DNA of 64,000 nucleotides. Origin: Castanea sativa (taxonomy: Eukaryota > Streptophyta > Magnoliopsida > Fagales > Fagaceae). The stretch lies in the NCBI RefSeq assembly GCF_040712315.1, contig NC_134013.1, forward strand, positions 62,409,001 through 62,473,000. The letters are read 5' to 3'. Below are positions 1-12,699 of the stretch, piece by piece. The notes below the pieces were generated by a model that saw only the letters and a program-made list of their open reading frames with translations, searched no databases and was not told the origin of the DNA. How positions within the stretch are numbered: position 1 is the stretch's first letter; each line of letters starts with the position of its first letter. A program made the translations under genes and the position numbers.

Positions 1-2240
1 TCCCACATATTACCCAAATATTCATCATGTTATTGGGCTCCCACAAATATTCTTTATGTAATCCCCACAAATTACCTTGGGCCCAATCACAAAAATTACC
101 CATTATGTCCCACATATTATCCAACTTAGGTTTTCACAAAAATGCTCATCACAATATTAACAAAATTGGGCCACAAAATTATACTTCCTCCACAAAAAAA
201 GCCCAAAGTCATTTAACTTGTGGGCAAAACCCAAAAAGCCCAACAAAACTCTTTACAAAGCCCGTTGCTACACAGCACCTTTACAAAGCTCATTGCTACA
301 CGGCACTCTTACTAAGTTTGTTGCTACATGGCAATATTTTTTACAAAATCTCAAACTATTTTACAAAGCCCAAAAACTATTTTGGCACTTCTTTCATAAA
401 ACCCAAATACTATTTTGGCACCTACTTACAAAGTCCAATATTACTTTGGCACTTACTTTACAAAGCCCAAATATTATTTTGGCAAATATTTCATAAAGCC
501 CAAATGCTATTTTGACACATATTTACAAAACTCAAATATTATTTTAACACTTGTTTTACATATACTAAATCTCTCACTCATGGGAAATATAAATACTCAT
601 CCCCTCAAAAAATACCTCTTTTACAAAATTTATAAAAACCCATGTACATCACTCATGGCAAAACTTTTCATTTTGTAGGAATAACCAAGCCTAAAGAAGC
701 TCAACTACAAAGCCCAGCTGAACCAGCCCAGCTCATACATAAATCCCAGCAACTAAAGCTCACGTGAGCTAACCAATCAAAATTCAGTACAACTTAACAG
801 CTGAAGCCCATTGCCATCAAGTTCCAACTTGTCCAATCAAACCAAAAGAGGACACGTGTCCATCAGGGGTTAAACCCTTCCTTCGCAAGTTGCAATTTCA
901 TCATTTCTCATGTGACATAAAGCTGAAAGTGACGTGACAGAAAACTGGGAAGCTTCAGCCAGCTGTCCCTTCTTTCTTATCCAGCCCACTCGATCAAAAA
1001 TTAAGAGCAGCCATGACCAGGCCATTAAAGCTCCTGAAACAACTTAAAATCAGTTCATTTTCATACTAAAAATGTGTATTCGCTGGTTCATGAACCAAGT
1101 ACATGAACCTCAAATGGAGAAACTTAGGAAAATGTGGTTTGGAGGGCACCAAGGGGATCCTAGCAGAGTTCCTAGCAAGGGCTCCGAGATTGACACCTGG
1201 CTTGGGGTGATACAATCTACCCTAAGGAGCTCTGATTCTAGCAGCAACATAACCAAGATCATTAGTCTAATGCATGCTTTAATCCCATCAGCCAAGGCCA
1301 ATTAGCATTCAATGCTAAGTTAGAATCCCAGCTATTATTACCCAAAATAGCAAGAACCTCCTAAAAGTTGAGCTTACCACTCTTAGCTAAAATCCTAGGA
1401 ACGATTCTCTAAGAATTTTCTGAAGATTGAGAAAGATTTAGCAGAGAATATTTGCTAATCACCCCCTAAAACCCAACTATAAATGGAACTCTCCATTAAT
1501 GCTTCACCAACACACTAAGAAATACACTCATAGAAAAGAACTCTTCCTTAACTCCTCTGTTTAGCCTTCTCTAAACTCCAGCACAGTTTTAAGTCACTAA
1601 ACTCTTAGCTTCAAGCATAGAAACCAGGTTCTCCAGCTCCTAGCTCAAAAACACACCTCATACTTCCACTTAAAAACACTCAGCTACTCCTAGCAGAAAG
1701 TTCCAGCAGCCTTACTATACACTCTCATTCATTACTTATACTAATCACAAATGACTCTCTCTACTCACTGCATATACTATATCCATGAGCATACCTTGGA
1801 ACCATAATGATCTTGCTGCGCTAGTTGGAATCTCTCCCTCTCTCCCTTCATCTCACACTAAGTTTTTCTCATTATTTGTTATAATGGAACCCATGATATT
1901 TACTTATTCATTTACAATTGAAGGTCACAATGTAACTGTTATTATAGAGTTTTTCCCTCATATTACTATATTAAAAGACTCTTCTCTAGAGCTAAACGGA
2001 TGATGAGTTTGAAAATGCGGATACTTTCCTTAGCCTGTGAAATATCTAACAGCTGGAAGTTTATTCTATTTCGTCTTACTTTACCACTGGGACATTTCAC
2101 CGCTGGGTTACTTTTCTGCAGAAACACTTTACCGCTTGGCTATTTTTTGCAAAAACATTTTACTACTGGGTCGTTTCTTGCAATATGCTTTCTAATCGCG
2201 CTGACGTGTTTGCTGTAGGGATTGTTTATGGGCCATTCTT
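1..2240. other. Degenerate repeat DNA, LTR-like, no gene
   Basis: No conserved protein is visible. The first 600 bases are built from short diverged repeats of the kind 'caaagcccaaatattattttggca', about 30 bases each. Around 1487 there is a TATA-like 'ctataaatgg' followed by a leader-like CA-rich stretch, and 2090-2180 holds three copies of a 'tttaccactggg' motif. TATA plus leader plus no coding potential fits an old LTR. I could not find both ends or a target-site duplication, and the window starts inside it. A 77-codon open frame at 1072-1305 has no recognisable domain and is not called as a gene. Confidence 0.3.
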
Positions 2241-3599
2241 GTCAGTCTCAATCTAGGCCCAAGGAATAAAATACAATGAGTTCTTTGGATCTTCACCGAT
2301 CGCCTTTGGGTCGTGCATCGAGCTCGTCGTCGAGTTTCGGTTTAGGCCCCCAACCCAATATAAATCTCGTTTGTCGAAAGGAAAACTTTTTCGCCCCCGA
2401 CAAATTTATAACACTATCACTCCAATTGTGTCAAAATATTTATGAGAAAAAAAAGGATAATTTATAAATCATTTGAAATTGAGATTTAAATAGAATTCTC
2501 AATGATATGGAAGACTACCTCCACTTGGGTTGTATATTTCAAACATACCATCCTAATAAGGGTTGGAATAATTTGTTTATGGCAATTCTGGCATTGGATT
2601 TTAGACGGCCCAATGAGTGTGGGCTCACTGGTTAACTCCCATGTGTGCAAAAATTGAGGCATACTCGATGTTTAAGGCTTTGTTGTTTTGGTTAAGTTTA
2701 TTGATTCTCCAATGCGAATCACTTTTCTTAAAAAGAGGCTAAATAATTGAAACAATATATTCCGGTTGCCATCTGATGATGCATAAAATTGTCGATGAGT
2801 TGATCATCCACACGTGCATTAAATGAGGTACCTGAAGAACAAAGAAGATGAAAAACCTATAGAGAGCACTGATGAGGTGCCGACTAAAGACCCTCCGAAG
2901 GTTAAGCTAGTGATAGAAGAATCTCCAATAACTCAAAAGTGCAAAAGCTAAGAAATTGCACGTACCTTAAGGAAGAGGAGACCTAGTGTTTATATAGTGG
3001 TGTAGAGCTAACTAAGATCCCTTGAATGTAGGGTTTTTCCTTGCAGAAAAGATTTGGAGTTATGACCCCGAGATCTTGAGCTTTTCTTCCCGTATAGGGA
3101 AGACACGAGTGTGGATTATGGTCTTTGGGCGTGTAGTGCAAGTTATTTCCATATAGGGATGCATGAGTGGAGAATACGCAAAGGTTTATGGGACCCAGTT
3201 ACTCAACTGTCGGTATGACCATCTGTCCGTTGGTATCACCATCTGTTCGTCAGTATGAATACAAAGGACAAGGCGTGACCATCCGTCAGGTATATATGCA
3301 ACCATTCATCGGGCACATATGTGGAGCACTGATTTGCAAAGACTTCAAGGAAGTCAAATGAGGAGTTCATCCTGACGGGTTCGTAGTTGGCAAGTCCCAC
3401 CAGAAGAGGCATAAACCTTTACGGGTCAGTGGCGGAGTATTCCATCCTGATGGGTCAAAGTGCTCGAAGGACTTTATTGGACGAAAATACCCTTATTAGT
3501 GTGCAAGTTGGTTTGTTGATTGGACGAGTATAGTGGGTCATTTGCCAAAAGTGTCTCATCAATTTAGACGATTTAGTGTCTGCATGTTCTGGGCGATGA
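2241..3599. other. Intergenic or degenerate repeat DNA
   Basis: I see no gene here. 2276-2420 is unusually rich in cgatcg/gagctcgtcgtcgag-like words compared with its AT-rich neighbours. 3200-3300 contains diverged repeats of 'catctgtccgt' that lead into the tandem array starting near 3600. The stretch is probably part of an old retroelement, but no terminal repeats or protein motifs confirm this. Confidence 0.3.
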
Positions 3600-4545
3600 G
3601 TAAGGTACCTAATGACCCTTTGATACGTAATGACCATCAGGGCGGAATGTATCGAGTGGTGTCAGGGAAGGTACCAACAACCCGTTGATATGTGATGACT
3701 GTCAAGGTACAATGTGTCGCATGGTGTCAAGGAAGGTACCTAACGACCCTTAGGTCCCTGATGACCCCTGGGTACCTAGTGACTTATTGATACGTGACAA
3801 CTATCAGGGCAGAGCGTGTTGCGCGGTGTTAGGGAGGATACTTGATGACTGCTGGGTCCTTAACGACCCCTTGGTACCTAACGACTCATTGATACGTGAC
3901 GACTGTTAGGGTGAAGTGTGTTACGCTGTGTTAGGGAAGGTACTTGATGACCACTGGGTATTAGACGATTCATTAATACATGACGACCTTTAAGGCAGAG
4001 TGTGTCACGTGGTGTCAATGAAGGTACCTGATGACCTCTGGGTCCCTAACGACCCCTTAGTACTTGACGATCGTCAGGGTGGAACATGTCACGCAGTGTC
4101 AAGGAAGGTACCTGACAACCGTTGACAACCCCTTGGTACCTGATGACCCATTGATACGTGACGACCGTTAGGGCGGAGGGTGTTGCACAGTGTTAGGGAA
4201 GATACTTGACAATCGCTGGGTACCTAACAACCCCTTGATACGTGACGACTGTCAGGGCAGAACGTGTCCCGTGGTTAGGGAAGGTACTTGACGACCCCTT
4301 GGTACCTGACAGCCCATTGATACATGATGACCATCAGAATGGAACGTGTTGCGTAGCGTCATTAAAGGTACTTGACGACCGCTGGGTACCTGACAACCAA
4401 TTGATACATGACGAACATCAGGACGAAATGCTTAAGGTGGTGTCAGGAAAGGTACTTGAAGACTGCTGGGTACCTGACGACCCCTTGGTACCTGATGACC
4501 TATTGATACATGATGACCGTGAGGGCGAAGTGTGGCGTATGGTGC
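3600..4545. repeat. Tandem array, 84/102-bp modular unit
   Basis: About eleven diverged units, each marked by 'ttgatacgtgacgacc'. Marker positions are near 3622, 3687, 3789, 3891, 3975, 4060, 4153, 4237, 4319, 4403 and 4505. The spacings are mostly 84 or 102 bases. They differ by one 18-base sub-module of the type 'ggtacctgacgacccctt', so units grow or shrink by whole sub-modules. Open frames across it, such as 4242-4580, are by-products of the repeat. The sequence resembles minisatellites inside plant Gypsy LTRs, but the host element is not identified. Confidence 0.8.
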
Positions 4546-4788
4546 CACGCTCCCTTTGTGACCGACGATACTTTTGGTGACCAAAAATTCTTTTGGTAAG
4601 CTTATGATGCTTTTGGTGACTGAAGACTCTAGGATGTTAGAAAATTTTTTCTAACTGGTGAAAATATTCCCTATCACTATCTTTTAATTGCCGATCTAGC
4701 TAGTGTCATTGACATAATCAATAATTTCTATACATTGTTCTCTTAATAAGATAAGAATCTAGTGAAGATGCAATGGCAAATGAACTAG

Positions 4789-6709
4789 TGTGAGAGACTG
4801 CGCCTCTGGCCCGTCTTATAAAGTGTTGGGTCAAACTCACGTGAATGGGTAGAGTCGTGTTATTGCCTTTCAAAATGGAGGTTCAACTAGTTATATTTTC
4901 CCCTTTAGATTAAGGGTTTTACAATAGAGTCGCCACTTGTTTAATTATTGGGATAAATAAGATAACCAAAATTGAAAAATTCCTCATTTTATTAATTTTC
5001 AATTGAATTTGCATTGATCATAGGAAAATTGCATGGCTTTGGTCCTAGATACAATCTAAGATAAAGTACATAACTTTGTTTCCTAGTTACAATCTAAAAA
5101 TTGAAAATTATAAGGATAAACATTGGTCTATCAACCCTTGATCTAAGTTCGGAGGCTATATTACAAGGTGGGAATGTGTTAGACACCCACTTTGCCCGGT
5201 GAAACCGATTTTCTAGACTATGGTGACCAACATTCATATCACATCATCCAATATGTTATCAATCAATTTGCATGTTGAATTTAAAGCGTGTGCATGTGAT
5301 AAACTCTAATTCAATTTATTAAGCTTTTCATTTTGATTGAAAAATTAATTCTAGTGAATGTGTGTGGCTGGTGATATTCTAGATTCAAGAATTTAAAAGA
5401 ATTATTAACAAACATATTTTTCATGTTTTTAATGTGGATTTAAGAACGAAACTAGTGTTATGCATGAACATGTGAAGAACAACCAAGAACATATAATAAC
5501 AATTAAGAACATTCAAATATATTCAAAGGAATTTAAATGATTATTATCATGCTTTAATCTTAAAATCTCATTATGGCAACCGAAAAAAAAAAAATTAGGG
5601 AAATGGATTATACCTTCATACAAGATCCATATGGTGGATGAGGAGACTCTTGAGAGAGGTCCTAAGGGTGGAGGAAAATAAGAGTTAAGAGAGGAAGAGT
5701 GAGTCTCACTTAATACCTTGAGTTTCAAGAAGACCAAGATATGACAAGACTACTTAACTTCCTAGAACTCAAGAGAGGAGAAGAGAGGGGTTTTTTTTTT
5801 TTTTTTTTGGTCTTGGAATGGAGGAGAGGGGGGATTTATATAGTAGTGGTTGAGGAAATATGAATGGAATGCCATTTAATGAGGGTTGACAAAGAATCAT
5901 GAACCTAGATCTCATTTTAGCCTTTGGGGAAATTTGGTGCATTAAAAATGTAAGGATTGGTGGGAGTGAGGAGCAAGCAAAATTCGGTTTTCCCGTAGCA
6001 ACTGCAACAGCCTGTAGAGCCAACTTCAAAAAATCATATCTTACTCAATTTTGATTGGAATTGTCTCATTCCTGAGCTCAAATTGAAGCCTCGAATGTCT
6101 AATTTTTGGAAAAATTAACCTCATTCATAGATTCAAAATATTCTGAAAGATATCAATAAAATGGTAAGCATATGTCATATGTTAGAAAACAATTTCAGCA
6201 CAATTAGCATTAATAGGTCCCAAATTAGCTCCCAATTAACATTAATAGGCTTCAATCACTCCCATTTCAGACTTAATTAGTTCCAAATTTACCCTAATTA
6301 AAAGATAATTGCACAAATTACTCATTGAATAATTAATGTTTAACTATCTAATTAATTAGGTGTATGCAACCTTACCATAAAATGTAGTCCTAACCAATTA
6401 AATTATGACACATCATTAATCTCAAATTGATTATGATTATAACCAATTGGAATCAATTGTTCATAATCACATATGGTAGGACTCAATTTGTGATAGTGCA
6501 TCTTGGCCATTAAAACTTGATTTGATGATAACTTTCAATCTGATGGTCTGATTAGGGCTTATGACAAGTCAATTTGATCGTTACAACATCAAGATTATTT
6601 TGGTGAAATAAGATTAAGGATCAGAATCAAGATGCATATTCTCAAAGCAAAATTACCCTTTTATCCTCCATGTGAGGTTAAATGCAAGTTGGAAAATGGG
6701 GTGTCAACA
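4789..6709 (+). repeat. 5' LTR of the LARD-like element
   Basis: Direct repeat of 16784-18693, collinear over its whole length. Both copies carry the same landmarks: 'gagtcgtgttattgcc', the 'ttttacaatggagtcg' region, 'tgcccggtgaaac', a TATA-containing stretch, and the terminal 'ggtgtcaaca'. The copies differ by scattered substitutions, many of them C/T or G/A transitions, and small indels. The insertion is therefore not recent. Confidence 0.9.
5835..5843 (+). promoter_or_regulatory. TATA box in 5' LTR
   Basis: 'tttatatag' lies about 1.05 kb into the LTR and is preserved at the same relative place in the 3' LTR (17822-17830). It is the best candidate for the retroelement's promoter and is why I place the element on the plus strand. 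The transcription start itself cannot be seen. Confidence 0.45.
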
Positions 6710-7369
6710 GAATACCCCTCATTGACAAAGTTTGAAGAGCGAATGTCAATGTATGAAAAAGATACCTAACTTTGCAATCAGTATTTAACCGTGGTGAATG
6801 TATGATGCATGCAGATAAGAATGCAGACGGTCATGTTATGGATCAAAATGTGGACCGAATCTTGAGGGAGATTGCCTACGTACCTCTTGAGAGGATCAGG
6901 TCCAAACGTAGTTCATGCATGCAATTTTTTTTTTGAATGAGTACAAGACATGCTTACTTGAGGTCAAGAAAATATGGAGATTCTGGTCATGTGTTTTAGA
7001 GGACCAAAGGTTCCGGATCTTGGCTCATGTTTTCAGATGATCAAGGATTTTTTGGTCTTTGACTCATGATTTCAGAGGACCAATGAATTTGAAGTTCGGA
7101 TGTACTTCCCAGAGGTCCGATGAATTTGTGAAAGGCGATATTTGCGCCAATGTGCATGGGTCCTTTACCCTAGTTCCTGCAAAATAAATATTTTCAATTA
7201 GTAACAGAGTTATTCATTGAAAGAAATTTGACATACCTAGCCAATATCCCTGGTTTAGGGCATGTCGCAATGCTTAGACGAGTTTTGAGATGAATACTTT
7301 AATGTTAGGCTTACTTTTTTTTTTTTTTTGTGGCCGTCACCTTTTTTGGTTTAGAAATATAAGAGAGCT

Positions 7370-8190
7370 GCTGTAGATCCTATGGATTTTAAGAGAACTA
7401 AGTTCGATCTCTTGAATGTAGGAGAGCTACTGTCGATCCTACAATGTATAGGAGAGCTAAGGTCGATCCTATGCGTTTCGAGAGAACTAAGGTCGATCCC
7501 TTGAAGGTAGGAGAACTACTATCGATCCCACATTGTATAGGAGAACTAAGGTCGATCCTATGGGTTTCGAGAGAGCTAAGGTCGACCCTATGGGTTTCGA
7601 GAGAGCTAAGGTCGACCCTATGCATTTCGGGAGAACTAAGGTCGATCCCTTGGAGATAGGAGAGCTATTGTCGATCCTACAGTATATAGGAGAACTAAAG
7701 TCGATCCTATGGATTTTTGGAGAACTAAGGTCGATCCCTTGAAGGTAGGAGAACTACTATCGATTCTACAGTGTATAGGAGAACTAAGGCCGATCTTATG
7801 GGTTTTGGGAGAACTAAGGTTGATCCTATTAAGGTAGTAAAACTACTGTCGATCCTATAGTGTATAGGAGAGCTAAGGTTGATCCTATGAGTTTTGGGAG
7901 AACTAAGGTTGATCCCTTGAATGTAGGAGAGCTACTGTTGATCCTATAGTTTATAGGAGAGCTAAGGTCGATCCTATGTGTTTTTCGGGAGAACTAAGGT
8001 CAATCCCTTGAAGGTAGGAGAGCTATCATCGATCCCACAGTGTATAGGAGAACTAAGGTCGATCCTATGGGTTTTGGGAGAACTAAGGTCGATCCCTTGA
8101 AGGTAGGAGAGCTACTGTCGATCCTACAGTGTATAGGAGAACTAAGGTCGATCCATTGAAGGTAGGAAAGCTACTATCGATCCTACATGG
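7370..8190. repeat. Minisatellite of ~30-bp units inside the LARD
   Basis: More than twenty diverged copies of a roughly 30-base unit of the form 'gagaactaaggtcgatccta'. They are organised into a higher-order set of about three unit types that alternate: 'tatgggtttcg', 'cccttgaaggtag' and 'cctacagtgtatag'. Because 30 is a multiple of three, long open frames appear on both strands (for example 7398-7625 minus and 7533-7742 plus). These are repeat artefacts. Internal minisatellites between the 5' LTR and the coding region, or in place of it, are common in large plant Gypsy derivatives. Confidence 0.85.
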
Positions 8191-11100
8191 TATACGTCAT
8201 GCTATTATTTGGCTATATGAGGGTGCATATCTGAGATAACTTGTGCTGAATGAGATAAAGGATCCTTCACTTTGATTCCTGCAACAAAGCAAGTTTCAAT
8301 CAGCAATGGAGTCATTCATTACAAGAAATTGGAAGCACTATGCCAATGCCCCTAGTTTGGGGCATATTCCATGCTTGGATGAATATTGAGGGTGGACAGT
8401 TGACTTGATGTTGCACCATTGGAGAACATGGAAGAGGATCATAGCTTTCTGTTCCTAAAGAAGAATTTAATGAAGATTTTTTTTTTGGGGACTTTTGAAT
8501 CTTTTTGAAAAAATTGAAAATCTCGATTGATGAATTTTTTTTTTAAAGCAACCTAAGAAGTACGAGCCCAATGCCCTTAGTCCCAAGGCTTTTTTTGAAA
8601 ATTCCTTTTTTTTTTTCTTTTTTGTTTGAAAGATTTAGAAAGAATTGAATTCTTTCTTTTTTTTTTGAGAATTTTGTCTTTTGTCTTTTTTTTTTTGAAA
8701 TATACAGGTTTGTTCATTATCAAAAAGTGAAGAAGATGAAGATGAAGATGGAGTAAAAGTGATGAAGATTTATTCATGATGATAATTTTTTTTTTTATTG
8801 AAAAACCTAACCTTTGAATGAGAATAACTTTGGTTGGAAGTTGATGCGGATTATTTGATAAGTCCTTGCTTAATTCCCAATGCCCCAAGTTTGGTGCATA
8901 TTCCATGCTTAGATTGAAGCTGAATTCATTTGATGCTGTGACCATTGGGGAACATGAAAAAAGATCATGGTCCGCCATCCTTGATTCCTGCAAAAAGGCT
9001 TTCTTTCTCTAGCTTGTTAGAAACCAATTATCGTGAAAACATTTTTTGCCTATGTCCTTAGTGTGGACATGCTTCCAAACAAATGGATTAATGCCTCAAA
9101 TGAAAACATACTTCCATGCAAGAAGAACATATTTGCACACAATATAAATAGGCCAATGCTCCAAGTTTAAACATGCTTAATGCAAACAAATGGGCTTAAC
9201 CTAACATGCACCCAAACAATTTTGTCACATTGTTTCGACTTTGTTCTCCAACGTTGTTTGGGTGATTGAGATCGAACCTTTGAAAGGATGCCAACGTACC
9301 TCTCTCATAGAGGATCAGGTCAAGACGTAGTTCAAGAACTGGATTTTGAAAAAGAATGATTTTTTTTTTTGGTTGTGAAAATGAGATTTCTCTTTCTTTC
9401 TTCTTCTTCTTCTTTTATTTTTTATTTTTATGAATAGGAGGTGATCCTTTGAACAACCATTTTGGAAAATCAAAGTGTTTAAGAATCAAACAAATCTCTT
9501 TGATTAAGAAGGATCAAGATCATTAAACTCATGTAATCAAGTTTGCTTTATCCTTTTGAACATTGTCAAATTAAGTCTCCAAAGGCAATCAAGAAATGAA
9601 ATGCGATAATATTTATGAATCACATTGTTGGGTGCAAACAAGGAGAGTGCTCCAGGTTTGGAAGTTCTTTTGAGTCATTTTGAGGATTTGAGAATTTGAG
9701 AAATTTTGTCCTCAAACATATCATCTTGTGGGGTTTGACAATTTTAAGCATTTTTCCTTTTTAATTCAAGAGAAATATATTATTAGAGATTAAGATGCGC
9801 CTACAACTAGCAAGATTTCAACTTTAAGGAGGTTTTTACTCATGGGTTGTAATGTAGGCCGGGTTGGGGTTATGAAATGAAAGATATAAAAGGCTCAAAA
9901 TTCCCTATAATGTTTCCCTCAAGTATGCATTACTCAAAAATCAAGTATTAGAGGAGTTTTCTCATTTCTTCGTTGCCATCTTCTCACTAGTCTTCATTGG
10001 TCACTTGTATCAACATTTGTTTTTATGCTCATTCATCTTGAATCATACCTCTAGACTTTCATCTTGTAAAATTATTCTCTTTTTAGGTTGCATCCTCAAG
10101 TTTCCAACTTGGTAGGATTTTCCAATTTTTCTTTTCTTCTTCTTTTCTTTGGCCCTAACTTTTGCCTAGACCGCCCCTTTTGGGTTTTCAGCCTAGCGGG
10201 CTTTTTTTCTTTTTTTTTTGGCCCTAGCTTTTGCCTAAACTGCCCTTTTGGGTTTTCAGCCTCGCTGGTTTTTTTTTTTTTTTTCATCTCTTGATTGAAT
10301 GAACTTTTTTTTTGGATGAAACTTCTACTCTTCTTGGCATGATGAATTTTAGGTTCTTCAAACTTGACTCACATTTTGATTTCTCTCACATTGAAAGAAT
10401 TTCATTTCTCTTTCCTTGATTGAGTGAAAGCTCATTTTTCTTTGATGGTCTCTTATCTTTAGCTTAATGAATTCTCTACTTGTCTTTCATGTGTTCTAGG
10501 AGAGCTTTATCAATTAGCTTCAAAGCTACAAGGTCGACTCCTCCTCAACATGAGATTTAAGCATGCATACTTTGAATTTTCCCACCCTCGGTTTAGATTT
10601 TAGTGGGTCCATGTGAAAAAAAGGCTAAGTGTTTAAAGGCTCAAATGGGCTAGCAATGGACAATGACCATTCTAGGTATTTATGTAAAATCTTGTTTTAC
10701 CAAAGACAGTCTCCTATCCCTGGCAATGCTTGCTTGTAGGAACAGTGACTTGACCTCTTTTAATAAATTCATCTTAAAAGAAAAAGTATGAATGCTTTAT
10801 TGGAGACACAAAAGTTTTCAGAAATTTGGAGTGAATGCATGAGCTTTTTGAATTTTTTGATGGATAGATTTTCTTTGATTGCCTTGTAAGACCGTTTCTT
10901 CTTTTTTTCAAAGTAATTTAGCAAAAGTGTTTACACAGATCAAATGAAATTAATCATTTCTCAGTATAAGTTGATTGTTCAAGCCTTTAAATATCACAAT
11001 TTAGAAAAAGCTTTGTCCAAAGGATCCTCATGTACCATTTTGAAAAGAAGACTTTAAAGAATCTTGAAATCTTTGAAAGAAAAAAAAAATGGGCCTTTTT

Positions 11101-11612
11101 GAAAAAGCCACTAGGAAGTCCAATGCCCCTAGTTCAAAGAAGTTTTTTTTTTTTTTTAAATGACTTTAGGGCTCAATGCCCCTAGTCCAAAGACTTCTTT
11201 CATTTGAAAAATTTTCTCTTTTTTGGGAAATATTTGGAAATTTTGAAAAAAAAATTTTGAAATTTTTTTCTTGTTTTTGTTTTTTGGTTTTTTTTTTAAT
11301 ATATATACACGAACAAAGCTCATTAAATGCTACATGAAATTTTTGAATTCAAAGAAACATAGAAACATGGAATAAACAAACAAATTTTAAGCTTAACCAT
11401 GATGTTGCAAACCAAATGTGGAGTGAGGCAAAGTTGGGCCACTTGCTTCTTCTCGGTCCATTTAGGATGCTTGAGGCTTGGTGTGCTTGAACCTAGATTA
11501 CGATGAAATGGCTTGACCTTACACTTGGAAGGCATGTATCTTGTGAGCTTTTGGCCCTTGATGTTGATCATGCATATACACCTTTGATGGGCTCAAGTGT
11601 TGGGCTTAGAAT
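8191..11612. other. LARD internal region, low complexity, no gene
   Basis: The region is dominated by poly-T/poly-A runs (8 to 17 bases) and recurring phrases. 'caatgcccctagt' or close variants recur near 8346, 8570, 8880, 11122 and 11170. A phrase of the type 'gaggatcaggtcaagacgtagttca' occurs near 6893 and 9313. The phrase repeats show it was assembled from internal duplications. No retroviral-type protein motif was found in any frame. 10088-10294 contains a doubled 85-base T-rich block that produces mirror-image open frames and is not a gene. Confidence 0.6.
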
Positions 11613-11629
11613 CACTACAACATAATGTA

Positions 11630-12085
11630 TTTTCAGTGAGGAAAAAATTTGTCACTAAAAGTCCAGTTTTTTGTCACTAAGAACCTTTAGCGACGAAACT
11701 CATTTCGTCGCTGAAATCCCGTTGCTAAAAGTCCTAGTGACGAAAAATTTCGTCACTAAAAGTCCGATTTGTTAAAAAAAAAAAGACTTTTAGCAACGAA
11801 AATGTTTCATCGTTAAATGTTTTTCTCGCTAAAAACACTATTCAATGACAAAAATATTTCATCACTAAAAACACTTCAGTTTATTAAATCATATTTAGTA
11901 ACGAACAATTTCGTCACTAAATCTATTTTTAAGAAAATCCAGGCACATATAGTAACGAAAATGTTTGTCACTAAAATCATTTCTTACAAAATTTTGCTAC
12001 ATTTAGCGACAAAATATTTCGTCACTAAAACAATTTTTTGTTGCTATATTTGTGACAAAAAAATTCGTCACTAAAACTTATTTTC
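11630..12085. repeat. Left subterminal repeats of the CACTA element
   Basis: Roughly a dozen 'tttcgtcactaaa'-type motifs in both orientations, spaced 30 to 60 bases apart, with some decayed copies. They are matched by the right-hand array at 15660-16160. In the CACTA family such motifs bind an element-encoded protein and define the mobile ends. An open frame at 11817-12074 runs through the motifs and is an artefact of them. Confidence 0.85.
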
Positions 12086-12699
12086 TGTTTTTATTTTTTT
12101 CATAACTTTGATATTAACCTATAACCTATCATTACATTATTAAAACCACAAATTTGAATAATACATTTATTTCAACAACACATTTATATATATAAAAAAA
12201 TCTATACATTCCACAAGTAAAAATTAAAAGAAGTATCCAATTCAAACTTCTTCCATACAATAATTTTTTGCAACACATACAATAACTCAAGATGTTTTAT
12301 AACAATACAAAAAGTTTAGCATAATATAATTAGAACTAACGAAAAATGTCATCATATGTCTTCAAGTAATGCCAAAAGTAAATCCCCTAAAAGCCACCAA
12401 TAAGAAATCTGCACAAATATAAAAACAATACTATATTAAAATTGTAAAGTAAAAACATTAACTATGTTAGAAGAAACATTTCTAACAATGCATTAAGAGT
12501 AGCCACACCAATGAATTAAAATCACAACTCCTAATGTATAAGTTGTAGAAAGCAAATATAGATTTTCAAGTGTAATATAATACAATTAGTTTCAAATAAT
12601 GCATAAAAAAAAGTAGTCACACCATGTAGTGCGGGTCAATTGTTAAAATAAAGTACTAACCAATAAATGTATTAACTTGAAGATGAACCACCCCCATAG

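Noticed and set aside
1072..1305. 77-codon frame starting MCIRWFMNQVHEPQ
   Set aside because: No domain and no splice partner, lies in LTR-like DNA, and the opposite strand is also open.
3600..4545. Possible CRISPR-like array
   Set aside because: Units are contiguous and diverged with no unique spacers, and the context is a plant genome.
4242..4580. 112-codon Asp/Pro-rich frame
   Set aside because: Translation of the 84/102-base tandem array; repeats explain its length.
8577..8993. 138-codon minus-strand frame
   Set aside because: Its C-terminal half is Lys/Phe homopolymer from T-runs; it lies in repeat-derived retroelement interior.
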